Assembly: GCA_964485855.1 (NCBI GenBank)
Contig: CAZAKI010000001.1
Coordinates: 61,179-125,178 of the forward strand
Direction of reading: 5' to 3'
Origin: UBA993 sp964485855
GTDB taxonomy: Bacteria > Bacillota > Dethiobacteria > DTU022
Length of the DNA stretch: 64,000 bases
Shown: positions 16,677-25,399 of the stretch, in pieces
Layout: the number at the start of each line of letters is the position of its first letter
Numbering within the stretch: position 1 is the stretch's first letter
Notes under the pieces: generated by a model
Database searches by the model: none
Told to the model about the DNA's origin: nothing
Seen by the model: the letters and a program-made list of their open reading frames with translations, nothing else
Program-made: the position numbers and the translations under genes

Positions 16677-17621
16677 TTAACGATAAAAATTAATGTTTTC
16701 CAGTAGCTCGCAGGCTGAACTGTAGGGATCTTTTTTCCGTCCGGCAATTTCTTCAACCAGCTTGTCATAATCAATAGTTTCTTTGATCTGCTCCCAAACC
16801 TTCTGTTTAACAAGATACTCAACCTGTTCAGTCAGTTCGCGGCGGATCCGCAACCGGCGGACACGGTCTAACTCCCCACTGGTCTCAAGGTACTGACGGT
16901 GTTTTTTAAGTGCTTCCCACAGCTCCGCTGCTCCTTCACCCCTGATTGATACAGCGGGTATTACCGGTGGTCTCCATGACTTATCTCCCTGCATATCAAG
17001 CATCATGTTGACCTCGGTAACTGTTCTTTCCATGCCAGGTAAATCGGCCTTATTAATCACAAAGACATCAGCTATTTCCATTATTCCCGCTTTAAGCGTT
17101 TGGACTGTGTCACCACCGGCCGGAGTAAGAACTACTACGGTCGTATCGGCTGTTTTTACGATATCCACCTCTGACTGTCCAACCCCGACCGTTTCGATCA
17201 ATACCAGATCTTTCCCAAACGCATCCAATACCTGAATTGCTTCCCTTGTTGATCTTGACAATCCGCCTAAACTACCTCTGGTGCCCATACTGCGAATAAA
17301 TATTTCCTGATCGAGGGCATGATCCTGCATCCTAATGCGATCGCCGAGAATCGCCCCTCCGCTAAATGGGCTGGTCGGATCCACTGCGATTACTCCCACG
17401 CTCAGCTTCTCGAACCTGATCTGCTGCAGTAATTGGTCGACCAGCGAGCTTTTTCCCGCTCCCGGAGCTCCGGTTATACCGATTACATAGCTTCGCCCCG
17501 TGTGCGGAAACAGCTCTTTTAGCAGGTCATTTTTCTGTTTGTCATTATTTTCCACTAGGGTTATTAACCGTGCCGCGGCCCGCCTGTTTCCTGTTAATAG
17601 TTCCTCGACCAACTGCTGCAT
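16677..17621 (-). CDS. meaB: MeaB/ArgK-family GTPase, chaperone of B12-dependent acyl-CoA mutase
   Basis: A G3E-family GTPase that loads and protects the adenosylcobalamin mutase. Of 314 residues, GAPGAGKS at 51-58 is the P-loop, followed by VIAVDPTSPFSGGAILGDR, which is characteristic of MeaB, and NKAD as the guanine-specificity motif. GGGGTG lies just before the ATG. It sits between the corrinoid adenosyltransferase and mutase large-subunit genes, with 15 bases to the latter, the usual context for this chaperone. If the mutase is isobutyryl-type, this would be the MeaI equivalent. Confidence 0.93.
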   Translation of the reverse strand: MQQLVEELLTGNRRAAARLITLVENNDKQKNDLLKELFPHTGRSYVIGITGAPGAGKSSLVDQLLQQIRFEKLSVGVIAVDPTSPFSGGAILGDRIRMQDHALDQEIFIRSMGTRGSLGGLSRSTREAIQVLDAFGKDLVLIETVGVGQSEVDIVKTADTTVVVLTPAGGDTVQTLKAGIMEIADVFVINKADLPGMERTVTEVNMMLDMQGDKSWRPPVIPAVSIRGEGAAELWEALKKHRQYLETSGELDRVRRLRIRRELTEQVEYLVKQKVWEQIKETIDYDKLVEEIAGRKKDPYSSACELLENINFYR

Positions 17622-17655
17622 TTTTTCACCCCATAGTTAAAAATAATCGTCGCTT

Positions 17656-18183
17656 TTAGTATTCGATTCCAGGACAGCAGCCGGCTCCCTGTTCGTAATG
17701 ATGTTTGATTGCCAACACTTCGCTGACCAGATCAGCCCTTTTTACCAGTTCCGCAGAAGCATTACGTCCTGTGAGGACAACGGTAACCCCATCGGGCTTT
17801 TCTTCGAGCAACTGCAGTAAATCATTTTCGCTAATCAGCTTATAATCAACAGCAACATTGATCTCATCCAGCACCACCAGGTCATATTCACCGCTTAAAA
17901 TTGCCTTCCGGGCTTTTGCAAATCCTGCCTGAGCCAGTTCAATATCAACCGGATCAGGATTATCACGATTAACAAAGTCATCGCGCCCGGCACGCACCAA
18001 GGTCAAATTGGGAAGCTGAGCTGTAGCTAAAAATTCTCCATAATCTCGACCTTTCATAAAGTGAATCATGTAAACCCTAAAACCGTGCCCTAAAGCCCTG
18101 ATCGCCTGTCCAACAGCAGCCGTTGTTTTCCCTTTTCCGTCTCCGGTAAATACCATGATCAGGCCAGGCTTAGCATTATCCAT
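17656..18183 (-). CDS. cobO: Cob(I)alamin adenosyltransferase, CobA/CobO/BtuR type
   Basis: Transfers the adenosyl group of ATP to cob(I)alamin or corrinoids, providing the cofactor of the mutase encoded two genes downstream. The 175-residue length fits this class. GDGKGKTT at 14-21 is the P-loop variant of the family; VVLDEINVAVDY and LTGRNA follow as conserved segments. AGAGGTG precedes the ATG. Here the gene probably acts as a dedicated cofactor-supply partner of the mutase module rather than as part of a cobalamin biosynthesis cluster, since no cob genes are adjacent. Confidence 0.93.
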   Translation of the reverse strand: MDNAKPGLIMVFTGDGKGKTTAAVGQAIRALGHGFRVYMIHFMKGRDYGEFLATAQLPNLTLVRAGRDDFVNRDNPDPVDIELAQAGFAKARKAILSGEYDLVVLDEINVAVDYKLISENDLLQLLEEKPDGVTVVLTGRNASAELVKRADLVSEVLAIKHHYEQGAGCCPGIEY

Positions 18184-18279
18184 CAGTTATAAACACCTCT
18201 TTTGCCGATCTGAAGTAATCTACACCAGTAGCAAATAACTTGCCTCTTCTCTAGTTTATCCGTACAGCAATCGCGGGTT

Positions 18280-19419
18280 CTAGGCAAGAAGGTAGCGTGA
18301 AATTACCAGGCGTTGTACTTCACTTGTCCCTTCGTAAATTTGCGTAATTTTGGCATCCCGCATGTACCTCTCCACCGGGTAATCTTTAGTATAACCATAA
18401 CCACCAAAAATCTGGACCGCATTGGTGGTTACCTCCATTGCCATTTCAGCGGCAAAAAGTTTAGCCATCGCCGATGCTTTTCCATATGGCAGTCCTGCGC
18501 TTTCCAGGTAAGCGGCCTGATAGGTAAGCAGGCGAGCCGCTTCAATTTTGGTTCCCATGTCAGCCAGCATGAAAGATATTGCCTGAAAATTGGCGATCGG
18601 TTGCCCAAATTGTTCCCTGCTCTTAGCATAGTTAACCGCTTCCTCCATTGCGCCCTGGGCAATACCGACTGCCTGGGCTGCTATTCCGTTCCGGCCACCA
18701 TCTAAAGTACTCATGGCAATCTTAAAACCTTCCCCTTCAGCGCCAAGCAGGTTTTCCTTGGGTACCCGGCAGTTTTCGAAGATTAGTTCCAGGGTGGGAG
18801 ATGATCTTAAGCCCATTTTTCTCTCTTTTTTGCCAAAGGAAAACCCTTCCATGCCCTGCTCAACGATAAAGGCGCTGATCCCTTTAGCTTTTTTCGTTTT
18901 ATCAGTAACTGCAAAGACAATATAGATTTCTGCATCGCCACCATTGGTAATAAATATTTTATTACCGTTCAACACATAGCTATCTTCTTCAAGTCTGGCC
19001 GTCGTACTTTGATTGGCGGCATCGGTTCCGGCCGCGGCTTCGGTTAAAGCATAAGCGCCAAGTTTTTCCCCTAAAGCCATCGGCTCTAAATATTTTTTCT
19101 TTTGCTCTTCGCTGCCATATTTATACAGCGGCCAACCGGCCAGAGAGGTGTGAGCCGATAGCGTGGTGCCAGTTGAGGCATCTACTCTTGAAAGTTCTTC
19201 CACCGCTATCACGTAGCTGATAAAGTCACAACCGGCTCCTCCATATTCTTCCGGCCAGGGTATTCCGGTCAGCCCTAGCTTGCCCATCTGATCAAAAATA
19301 GCCCTTGAGAACTTTTCCTGGTCATCCCTTTCTTCCGCTCCTGGTTTTAGTTCTTTCTCAGCAAAATCACGCACCATTTTTTTGGTCATTTCCTGTTCTT
19401 CGGTCAGCACAAAATTCAT
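18280..19419 (-). CDS. Acyl-CoA dehydrogenase, butyryl-CoA dehydrogenase-like
   Basis: FAD enzyme forming trans-2-enoyl-CoA from a short acyl-CoA. It has 379 residues with a complete family set: YALTEAAAGTDA, FITNGG, REQFGQPIANFQA, QIFGGYGYTKDYPVER and the catalytic base Glu363 in IYEGTSE. GGGAGG lies before the ATG. It lies between the second dehydrogenase and the cobalamin genes. In the pathway suggested by the operon it would oxidise butyryl-CoA, or isobutyryl-CoA. Substrate specificity and the electron acceptor (no etfAB in the window) cannot be settled here. Confidence 0.92.
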   Translation of the reverse strand: MNFVLTEEQEMTKKMVRDFAEKELKPGAEERDDQEKFSRAIFDQMGKLGLTGIPWPEEYGGAGCDFISYVIAVEELSRVDASTGTTLSAHTSLAGWPLYKYGSEEQKKKYLEPMALGEKLGAYALTEAAAGTDAANQSTTARLEEDSYVLNGNKIFITNGGDAEIYIVFAVTDKTKKAKGISAFIVEQGMEGFSFGKKERKMGLRSSPTLELIFENCRVPKENLLGAEGEGFKIAMSTLDGGRNGIAAQAVGIAQGAMEEAVNYAKSREQFGQPIANFQAISFMLADMGTKIEAARLLTYQAAYLESAGLPYGKASAMAKLFAAEMAMEVTTNAVQIFGGYGYTKDYPVERYMRDAKITQIYEGTSEVQRLVISRYLLA

Positions 19420-19457
19420 CGGCTATTCCTCCCACTTTAGTTATTGTCTTCAAGCCT

Positions 19458-20579
19458 CTAGCTCAATCTTTTTAGGAGCTCCCTGGCGATTACAATTCGT
19501 TGGATCTGGTTTGTTCCTTCGTAAATCTGTGTCGCCTTGGCATCACAGAAATAGCGGTTCAGCGGATTGTTCCCACCTTTTGAGGCCGGATAGAAAAGAT
19601 CTAAACAGCGAGTTGCTGTTTCCATTGCCAGGTCCGTAGCAAAGAGTTTTGCCATCGATGCTTCCCGGGTGCAACGTTTGCCGCTTTCCTTGGCAAGTGC
19701 CGCCCTGTAAACCAGCAACCTGGCAGCTTCAATTTTTGCTGCCAGTTCGGCAATAATCAAAACAGACGAATGATTGGTTTGATTTGTAGTCCCTTTAACC
19801 TGTTGCAGATAGTTTAAAGTAAAATCTAGTGACGCCTGGGCCAGACCCAGTCCCTGTGCGGCAATCCCAATTCTTCCTCCATCCAGTAGGGACATGGCAA
19901 TCTGGAAACCTTCCTTTTCAGCTCCTAACCTGTTCGACGTCGGAACAAAGAGATCCTCCAGCTGTAGTGCGGTCGTTTTTGAACGGGATAAGCCCATTTT
20001 CTTTTCCGGCAAGCCTGCAACCAAGCCCGGCTGGTTTTTCTCAACCAGGAAAGCAGTAATCCCCCGGTGACCAAGCGATCGATCAAGAGTAGCAAAAACT
20101 GTAATCAGATCCGCTTCACCTCCCGCGGTGATAAAAAGCTTGCTCCCGTTCAGCCGGTATCCTCCTTCAACCACAACAGCTGAAGAAATAAGCGCAGCTG
20201 CATCCGAACCCGCTCCCGCTTCTGTCAGCGCAAAGGCACCAAGCAGATCTCCACCGGCAAGTTTACCAAGATATTGTTTCTTTTGATCAACTGTTCCGTA
20301 ATAGAGCAAAGGAAAAGTCCCGACAGAGGTGTGAACTGAGAGGATCACTCCGGTTGAAGCACAAACTCTAGATACTTCCTCGATCATTAAAATATAGGTC
20401 AGAAAATCTTCTCCCTGGCCATTCCAGCAACTGGGAATGGGCAATCCCATATAACCGCGCTGCCCGGCTTTAGCTAAATTCTCGCGGGGGAAATGATCCC
20501 CCGTATCCAATTCATGTTCGGCAAAATAACGGAATTCTTCGCGGCGATTTAAGTGGTGTTTGTTGAGGAGTAATTCCAA
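19458..20579 (-). CDS. Acyl-CoA dehydrogenase, divergent paralogue
   Basis: A 373-residue member of the same family as its neighbour, with FALTEAGAGSDA, FITAGGEAD and Glu354 in IYEGTNQ as the catalytic base. Two normally conserved stretches are changed. The RxQFG segment that binds FAD across the dimer is replaced by KGTTNQTNHSS. FGGYGY is replaced by FYPASKGGNNP. These positions matter for cofactor binding and tetramer contacts, so the protein may work only in a hetero-oligomer with the adjacent dehydrogenase or have a different substrate; this is inference. The start is TTG with AAGGAG 9-10 bases upstream. It is 22 bases after the thiolase gene. Confidence 0.85.
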   Translation of the reverse strand: MELLLNKHHLNRREEFRYFAEHELDTGDHFPRENLAKAGQRGYMGLPIPSCWNGQGEDFLTYILMIEEVSRVCASTGVILSVHTSVGTFPLLYYGTVDQKKQYLGKLAGGDLLGAFALTEAGAGSDAAALISSAVVVEGGYRLNGSKLFITAGGEADLITVFATLDRSLGHRGITAFLVEKNQPGLVAGLPEKKMGLSRSKTTALQLEDLFVPTSNRLGAEKEGFQIAMSLLDGGRIGIAAQGLGLAQASLDFTLNYLQQVKGTTNQTNHSSVLIIAELAAKIEAARLLVYRAALAKESGKRCTREASMAKLFATDLAMETATRCLDLFYPASKGGNNPLNRYFCDAKATQIYEGTNQIQRIVIARELLKRLS

Positions 20580-20600
20580 AGATGCCAGCTCCTTCTTCCT

Positions 20601-21782
20601 CTAAACCTTTACAACAACAGCTTCACCCTGAGCAGCACCACTGCAGATCGTGGCCAGACCGTACCCCCCACCCCTTCTGCGCAACTCGGCAATCAAAGTA
20701 ATCAGGATTCTGGCTCCACTGGCACCGATCGGATGGCCCAGGGCCACGGCTCCACCATTAACATTAACAATACTTTCATCCCATCTGCCAAGCTTGATGC
20801 AGGTTAGTGCTACCGCGGCAAACGCTTCATTTACTTCGATTAACTTCAGTTCTTTGCTCTTTAGACCGGCCTTACGAATGGCTTTTTCAGCAGCTGCAAA
20901 TGGTACGGTAGCAATGTAACGTGGATCAAGTGATACCGCTGCCTGGGCTACCACTGTCGCTAAAGGCTTCAGGCTTAATTCAGCTGCCTTTTCACTTGAG
21001 GCCAGGATCAGGGCGGCTGCTCCATCACTAATTGCCGGGGCATTGCCAGCAGTGATTAAGCCTTCTGCTTCAAATGCCGGCGGCAGTTTAGCGAGCGATT
21101 CTAAACTGGTATCCGGGCGGGGTAACTCGTCCTTTTCAACGAGCAGACTAGCCCCTTTTCGCTGCGGAACCAGGACTGAAGCCAGCTCTTGATCAAATAA
21201 TCCCAACTGCTGGGCCTTGACTGCTTTCTGATGACTATGCAGCGCAAAACGGTCCATCTGATCGCGAGTGATACCCTCTTCCGCCGGAACGGAACCACCG
21301 TGAACTCCCATATGAACATCGTAAAAAGGGCACCACAGTCCATCTTTGATCAGGCCGTCGATTAAACTGTTATCACCCATACGCAAACCCGAACGCATCT
21401 GGTATAAAAAGTAAGGAACGGCGCTCATGTTTTCCATTCCTCCCGCGACGATTAAATCAGCTTCACCGGCGCGGATCAGGGCATCCCCGAGATTAACCGC
21501 CCTTAAACCCGATGCACAGACCTTGTTAATCGTTTCAGAAGGAACCTCGGGAGGCAACCCAGCTTTAATCGAAGCCTGTCGCGAAGGAATTTGACCGGCT
21601 CCTGCCTGGACTACCATCCCCAATAAAACATTATCGATTAACGCCCCTGAAAGACCTGAACGCCGTAGAGCTTGCTTCACAGCAATTGCGCCCAGTTCAA
21701 CTGCGGGAATGGCACTTAAGGAACCCATAAATTTGCCGAAGGGAGTTCTTGCATAGCCGACGATTAGTGTTTCACGCCTCAA
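20601..21782 (-). CDS. Thiolase (acetyl-CoA C-acyltransferase)
   Basis: Cleaves 3-ketoacyl-CoA with CoA, the last step of beta-oxidation, or the reverse condensation. Catalytic residues are visible: Cys89 in INKVCASG, His350 in GHPIGASGAR and Cys380 in ICSGAAQG. The last differs from the usual CxGGGxG signature. The middle insert HMGVHGGSVPAEEG is also unlike the common MGxTAEN form. It has 393 residues with a TTG start preceded by GAGGTG. First gene of the dehydrogenase-mutase operon, starting 35 bases after purD, so it may partly depend on read-through from the purine operon. No enoyl-CoA hydratase or hydroxyacyl-CoA dehydrogenase is in the window. Confidence 0.92.
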   Translation of the reverse strand: MRRETLIVGYARTPFGKFMGSLSAIPAVELGAIAVKQALRRSGLSGALIDNVLLGMVVQAGAGQIPSRQASIKAGLPPEVPSETINKVCASGLRAVNLGDALIRAGEADLIVAGGMENMSAVPYFLYQMRSGLRMGDNSLIDGLIKDGLWCPFYDVHMGVHGGSVPAEEGITRDQMDRFALHSHQKAVKAQQLGLFDQELASVLVPQRKGASLLVEKDELPRPDTSLESLAKLPPAFEAEGLITAGNAPAISDGAAALILASSEKAAELSLKPLATVVAQAAVSLDPRYIATVPFAAAEKAIRKAGLKSKELKLIEVNEAFAAVALTCIKLGRWDESIVNVNGGAVALGHPIGASGARILITLIAELRRRGGGYGLATICSGAAQGEAVVVKV

Positions 21783-21817
21783 TAGATCACCTCTTTAACC
21801 ACTGCTCCAACTGGCCC

Positions 21818-23095
21818 TCACTTCAGGGCACGGTGGGCAATATCCCGTCTGCAATAAGCCCCTTCAAATTCGATTAAATCAACAGCCCGGTATGCTTTAT
21901 TCACCGCTTCGCGCAGATCGCTGTCCCAGGCGGTTACCCCGAGTACCCTTCCACCGGCAGTGACTAAGGTTCCCTTCTCTAAAGCAGTTCCGGCCTGAAA
22001 AACAGTCACTTTACCCTCTCCGCTTTTCTCAGCTTCTTCCAATCCCCGGATTGGCCACCCTTTCTCATAGTGCCCGGGATAGCCTTTGGCGGCGATCACC
22101 ACACAGACAGCCGGATCATCACTCCACTCGGCTTCAAGGTCATGAAAATTTCCACCTGCTGCAGCCAGTAAAAGAGGCAGCAGATCTGAATGTAAACGCG
22201 GCAGGATTACCTGGGTTTCAGGATCACCAAACCGCACATTAAATTCAAGAACATTTAACTGATCCCCGGAAATCATTAAACCGGCATAGATCACTCCCCG
22301 AAAATTGATATTTTCATTTAGTAAGCCATTTAAAAGAGGTCTAAAGACTTTGTTTTCAGTCTTTAAGGCCAACTCCCGCTTATAAACCGGTGCAGGCGAG
22401 TAGGCTCCCATCCCGCCGGTATTGGGTCCACTGTCTCCTGTCCCGATCGCCTTATGATCCTGCGCGGACGGCATCATGATCAAGCGGCTGCCATCACAAA
22501 GAGCTAGAACCGATACTTCTTCTCCGGTCAGGTATTGTTCAATAATAACCCGATTACCGGCAGACCCAAACTTTTTTTCAATCATAATGTCATAGAGGGC
22601 CTGCTCAGCTTCAGCCGGCCCATTGGCAACGATTACTCCCTTTCCAGCGGCCAAACCATCTGCTTTGATTACAACCGAGCCGCCATAGAAACGAGCCAGG
22701 TGATGTCGAGCATCATCAAAATCATCAAAAACGGCAAAATCAGCAGTTGGGATTCCCCATTTTTTCATCTGCCGCTTCGACCATACTTTACTGCCTTCAA
22801 GCTGAGCTCCTGCTCTTCCCGGACCAAACACTTTCAGACCATTTTGGCGTAACCGATCGGCCAGGCCAAGAACCAATGGGGCTTCCGGTCCGATCACTAC
22901 TAGATCAATCTTCATTTTTACGGCCCATTTTGTGATTCCGGCAAGATCATCGCCTGAGAGGTTGACTGTTTCGGCCAGCCCTTCCGTACCTGGATTGCCG
23001 GGTGCACAGTATAACTTGGTTAACATAGGGCTGGTGGCCAGTTTCCAGGCTAAAGCATGTTCGCGCCCCCCGCTGCCTACGATTAATACCCGCAT
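21818..23095 (-). CDS. purD: Phosphoribosylamine-glycine ligase (GAR synthetase)
   Basis: Second step of purine synthesis: joins glycine to phosphoribosylamine with ATP. It starts MRVLIVGSGGREHALAW, the usual N-terminus, and has the ATP-grasp core GSVVIKADGLAAGKGV with FRGVIYAGLMI and EFNVRFGDPETQ. The ATG at 23093-23095 is chosen because GAGAGG lies 9 bases upstream; an in-frame ATG nine bases earlier abuts that site. The 425-residue length is standard. Last gene of the pur operon. Confidence 0.96.
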   Translation of the reverse strand: MRVLIVGSGGREHALAWKLATSPMLTKLYCAPGNPGTEGLAETVNLSGDDLAGITKWAVKMKIDLVVIGPEAPLVLGLADRLRQNGLKVFGPGRAGAQLEGSKVWSKRQMKKWGIPTADFAVFDDFDDARHHLARFYGGSVVIKADGLAAGKGVIVANGPAEAEQALYDIMIEKKFGSAGNRVIIEQYLTGEEVSVLALCDGSRLIMMPSAQDHKAIGTGDSGPNTGGMGAYSPAPVYKRELALKTENKVFRPLLNGLLNENINFRGVIYAGLMISGDQLNVLEFNVRFGDPETQVILPRLHSDLLPLLLAAAGGNFHDLEAEWSDDPAVCVVIAAKGYPGHYEKGWPIRGLEEAEKSGEGKVTVFQAGTALEKGTLVTAGGRVLGVTAWDSDLREAVNKAYRAVDLIEFEGAYCRRDIAHRALK

Positions 23096-23143
23096 TTCGA
23101 TCATCCTCTCTACTCGCTCTCACAGCTCAAAATCTTAATATCG

Positions 23144-24691
23144 TTAATGTTTAAAATAACGCCGGCCGGTAAAAATCATGGCCAGACCATATTGATCACA
23201 GATCTCAATCGATTGGGAATCTTTTAAGGAACCACCCGGCTGGACTATGGCTGTAATCCCTGCTTTTGCCGCTTCCTCAACTCCATCGGGAAACGGGAAA
23301 AATGCATCGGAGCCAAGAACCGCTCCTTTAGTTTTCCCTTGGCCCTGTTCAATCGCGATTTTTGTTGCCGCCAGTCGGTTCATCTGACCGGCTCCGATCC
23401 CGACAGTTTGTTCACCCCTGGCCAGCACAATAGCATTCGAACTAACATGTTTAACTACTTTCTGGGCAAACTCCAGGGAGATCCATTCATCTTTTGTCGG
23501 TTGGCGTTTGCTGACCACTCGGCCTGATTTAAGCTCCACCGGTTCTCGGTCGACAGTCTGAACCAGTAGTCCGCCGGAAACCGCTTTTAAATCGTCTTGT
23601 TCGAAAGGATCTCCAGTCAGGGGAATCTGGAGCACTCGCAGATCTTTTTTTAAACTAAGGATAGAAAGCGCTTCATCGGTGAATTGAGGAGCAGCAATAA
23701 CTTCTAAGAACAGCTCTTTCATCTGATTAGCCGCCGAGCTGTCAATGAGAGTATTGGCAGCAATAATCCCGCCAAAGATCGAGATTGGATCGGCATCATG
23801 AGCCATTTCGAAGGCTTTACTGATCGTATCCGCAGATCCAACACCACAGGGATTTGCATGCTTAACAGCCACAACGGTTGGTTTATCAAATTCCCGCACC
23901 AAATCCCAGGCCGTACCAAGATCATTGAGGTTGTTAAAAGACAGTTCTTTTCCTTTCAGCTGGACTGCCGCTGCGAGCCCGTACTTCATGCCCGGAAAAG
24001 CATAAAATGCCGCTTCCTGCTGTGGATTTTCACCATAACGCAAATCTGAAATTTTTTCCAAACCAATGGTGGCCTGAAGAGGGAATAACCTTGTTTTTCC
24101 TTCAGGCAAGCGGTTAAAGTAAGCTGCAATGGCAGAATCGTAACAGGCAGTATGAGCGAAAGCTTCAGCGGCCAGCTTCAAACGGTTTTCAGAACTTATC
24201 TTCCCTTTGGCTTTCAGCTCCGCCACTAGAGCCTCATACCGATCCGGATTCACGACAATCGTTATATATCGATGGTTCTTTGCTGCTGCCCTAATCATGG
24301 TCGGACCGCCAATATCAATATTTTCAACCGCTTCTTCATGACTGAAACCCGTGCGGCTGATCGTAGCCGTAAAAGGATAAAGATTGACGATGACAATCTC
24401 AATCGGCGTAATATTAAACCGCTTCAGTTCTTCCTGCTGTTCCATGATATCGGTCTGAGCCAGAATTGCGCCATGAATAGCAGGGTGCAAAGTCTTAACC
24501 CTTCCCTGTAAAATTTCTGGAAAACCGGTAACTTCAGATACGTTGGTCACTTCCAGACCGGCCTCGCGAATTACTTTAGCTGTCCCGCCAGTCGATAGTA
24601 GTTCGTAACCGAGTTCTGAAAGCCCCTGAGCCAAATCCTTGATGCCGCGTTTGTCAAAAACACTGATTAGGGCTCTTTTATTAGTGGTCAA
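23144..24691 (-). CDS. purH: Bifunctional AICAR transformylase / IMP cyclohydrolase
   Basis: Catalyses the last two steps to IMP. Of 515 residues, the N-terminal cyclohydrolase domain starts KRALISVFDKRG and contains the GGTAKVIREAG and GRVKTLHPAIHG segments. The C-terminal transformylase domain carries KHANPCGVG and GSDAFFPFPDG. The start is TTG with AGAAGGTG about 10 bases upstream, overlapping the purN stop by 11 bases, so translation is coupled. Adjacent to purD and purN as in the Bacillus pur operon. Confidence 0.96.
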   Translation of the reverse strand: MTTNKRALISVFDKRGIKDLAQGLSELGYELLSTGGTAKVIREAGLEVTNVSEVTGFPEILQGRVKTLHPAIHGAILAQTDIMEQQEELKRFNITPIEIVIVNLYPFTATISRTGFSHEEAVENIDIGGPTMIRAAAKNHRYITIVVNPDRYEALVAELKAKGKISSENRLKLAAEAFAHTACYDSAIAAYFNRLPEGKTRLFPLQATIGLEKISDLRYGENPQQEAAFYAFPGMKYGLAAAVQLKGKELSFNNLNDLGTAWDLVREFDKPTVVAVKHANPCGVGSADTISKAFEMAHDADPISIFGGIIAANTLIDSSAANQMKELFLEVIAAPQFTDEALSILSLKKDLRVLQIPLTGDPFEQDDLKAVSGGLLVQTVDREPVELKSGRVVSKRQPTKDEWISLEFAQKVVKHVSSNAIVLARGEQTVGIGAGQMNRLAATKIAIEQGQGKTKGAVLGSDAFFPFPDGVEEAAKAGITAIVQPGGSLKDSQSIEICDQYGLAMIFTGRRYFKH

Positions 24692-25289
24692 TAATATAAC
24701 ACCTTCTTCCTTCTACCTTTAACTTGTTACGGCAGAACAGATCAATTGCCGTCGGATAAATACGATGTTCGGCAGCTTGTATCCGCTGTTTAAGGGTTTC
24801 CAGGCTTTCTTTTTGAATTACCGGCACACTGGCCTGAAGAATAATCGGTCCGCTATCCAGCCCTTGATCAACAAAATGGACAGTACATCCGGTTATTTTA
24901 ACCCCGTATGCCCTAGCCTGTTCAATCCCATCCAGGCCTGGAAAAGCAGGAAGCAGCGAAGGATGGATGTTCATAATTTTTAAGAAAAAGGCCTCAACAA
25001 AACTAGCGGGGAGCAATCGCATATAGCCGGCCAAGACAACCAGGTCAATTTTTTTTCCCTTTAAAATCGAAACCAGGGTTTGATCGTAATTGTTCCTACC
25101 CTGAAATGAATTGGGATCCAGAAAAACAGATTCGATCTGGTGCTTTTCGGCCCTCTTAAGAGCGTAGGCAGAAGCACAATCACTAACAACAAGCACAACC
25201 TGGCCGGCGATTTCTTTCCGGTCGCAGGCTTCAATAATTGCCTGCAGGTTAGTCCCCTGGCCGGAAGCAAGAACGGCCAATCGCTTCAT
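24681..25289 (-). CDS. purN: Phosphoribosylglycinamide formyltransferase
   Basis: Transfers formyl from 10-formyltetrahydrofolate to GAR. The 202-residue protein begins KRLAVLASGQGTNLQAI. It has the catalytic asparagine-histidine pair in IMNIHPSLLPAFPG (Asn and His) and TGCTVHFVDQGLDSGPII with the catalytic Asp. GGGAGG precedes the ATG. About 110 bases separate it from purM, without an obvious terminator. No folate-independent purT is visible nearby. Confidence 0.95.
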   Translation of the reverse strand: MKRLAVLASGQGTNLQAIIEACDRKEIAGQVVLVVSDCASAYALKRAEKHQIESVFLDPNSFQGRNNYDQTLVSILKGKKIDLVVLAGYMRLLPASFVEAFFLKIMNIHPSLLPAFPGLDGIEQARAYGVKITGCTVHFVDQGLDSGPIILQASVPVIQKESLETLKQRIQAAEHRIYPTAIDLFCRNKLKVEGRRCYIIDH

Positions 25290-25399
25290 CTGTAAATCCT
25301 CCCGGATTGTTGATCTTCAAGGCAGGTTATTACTTCTCTTTTTAATTGGCCTAATCCTCTTCAGTTATTGCTCCAGTAATAACGAAAAGTAAAATCTGC

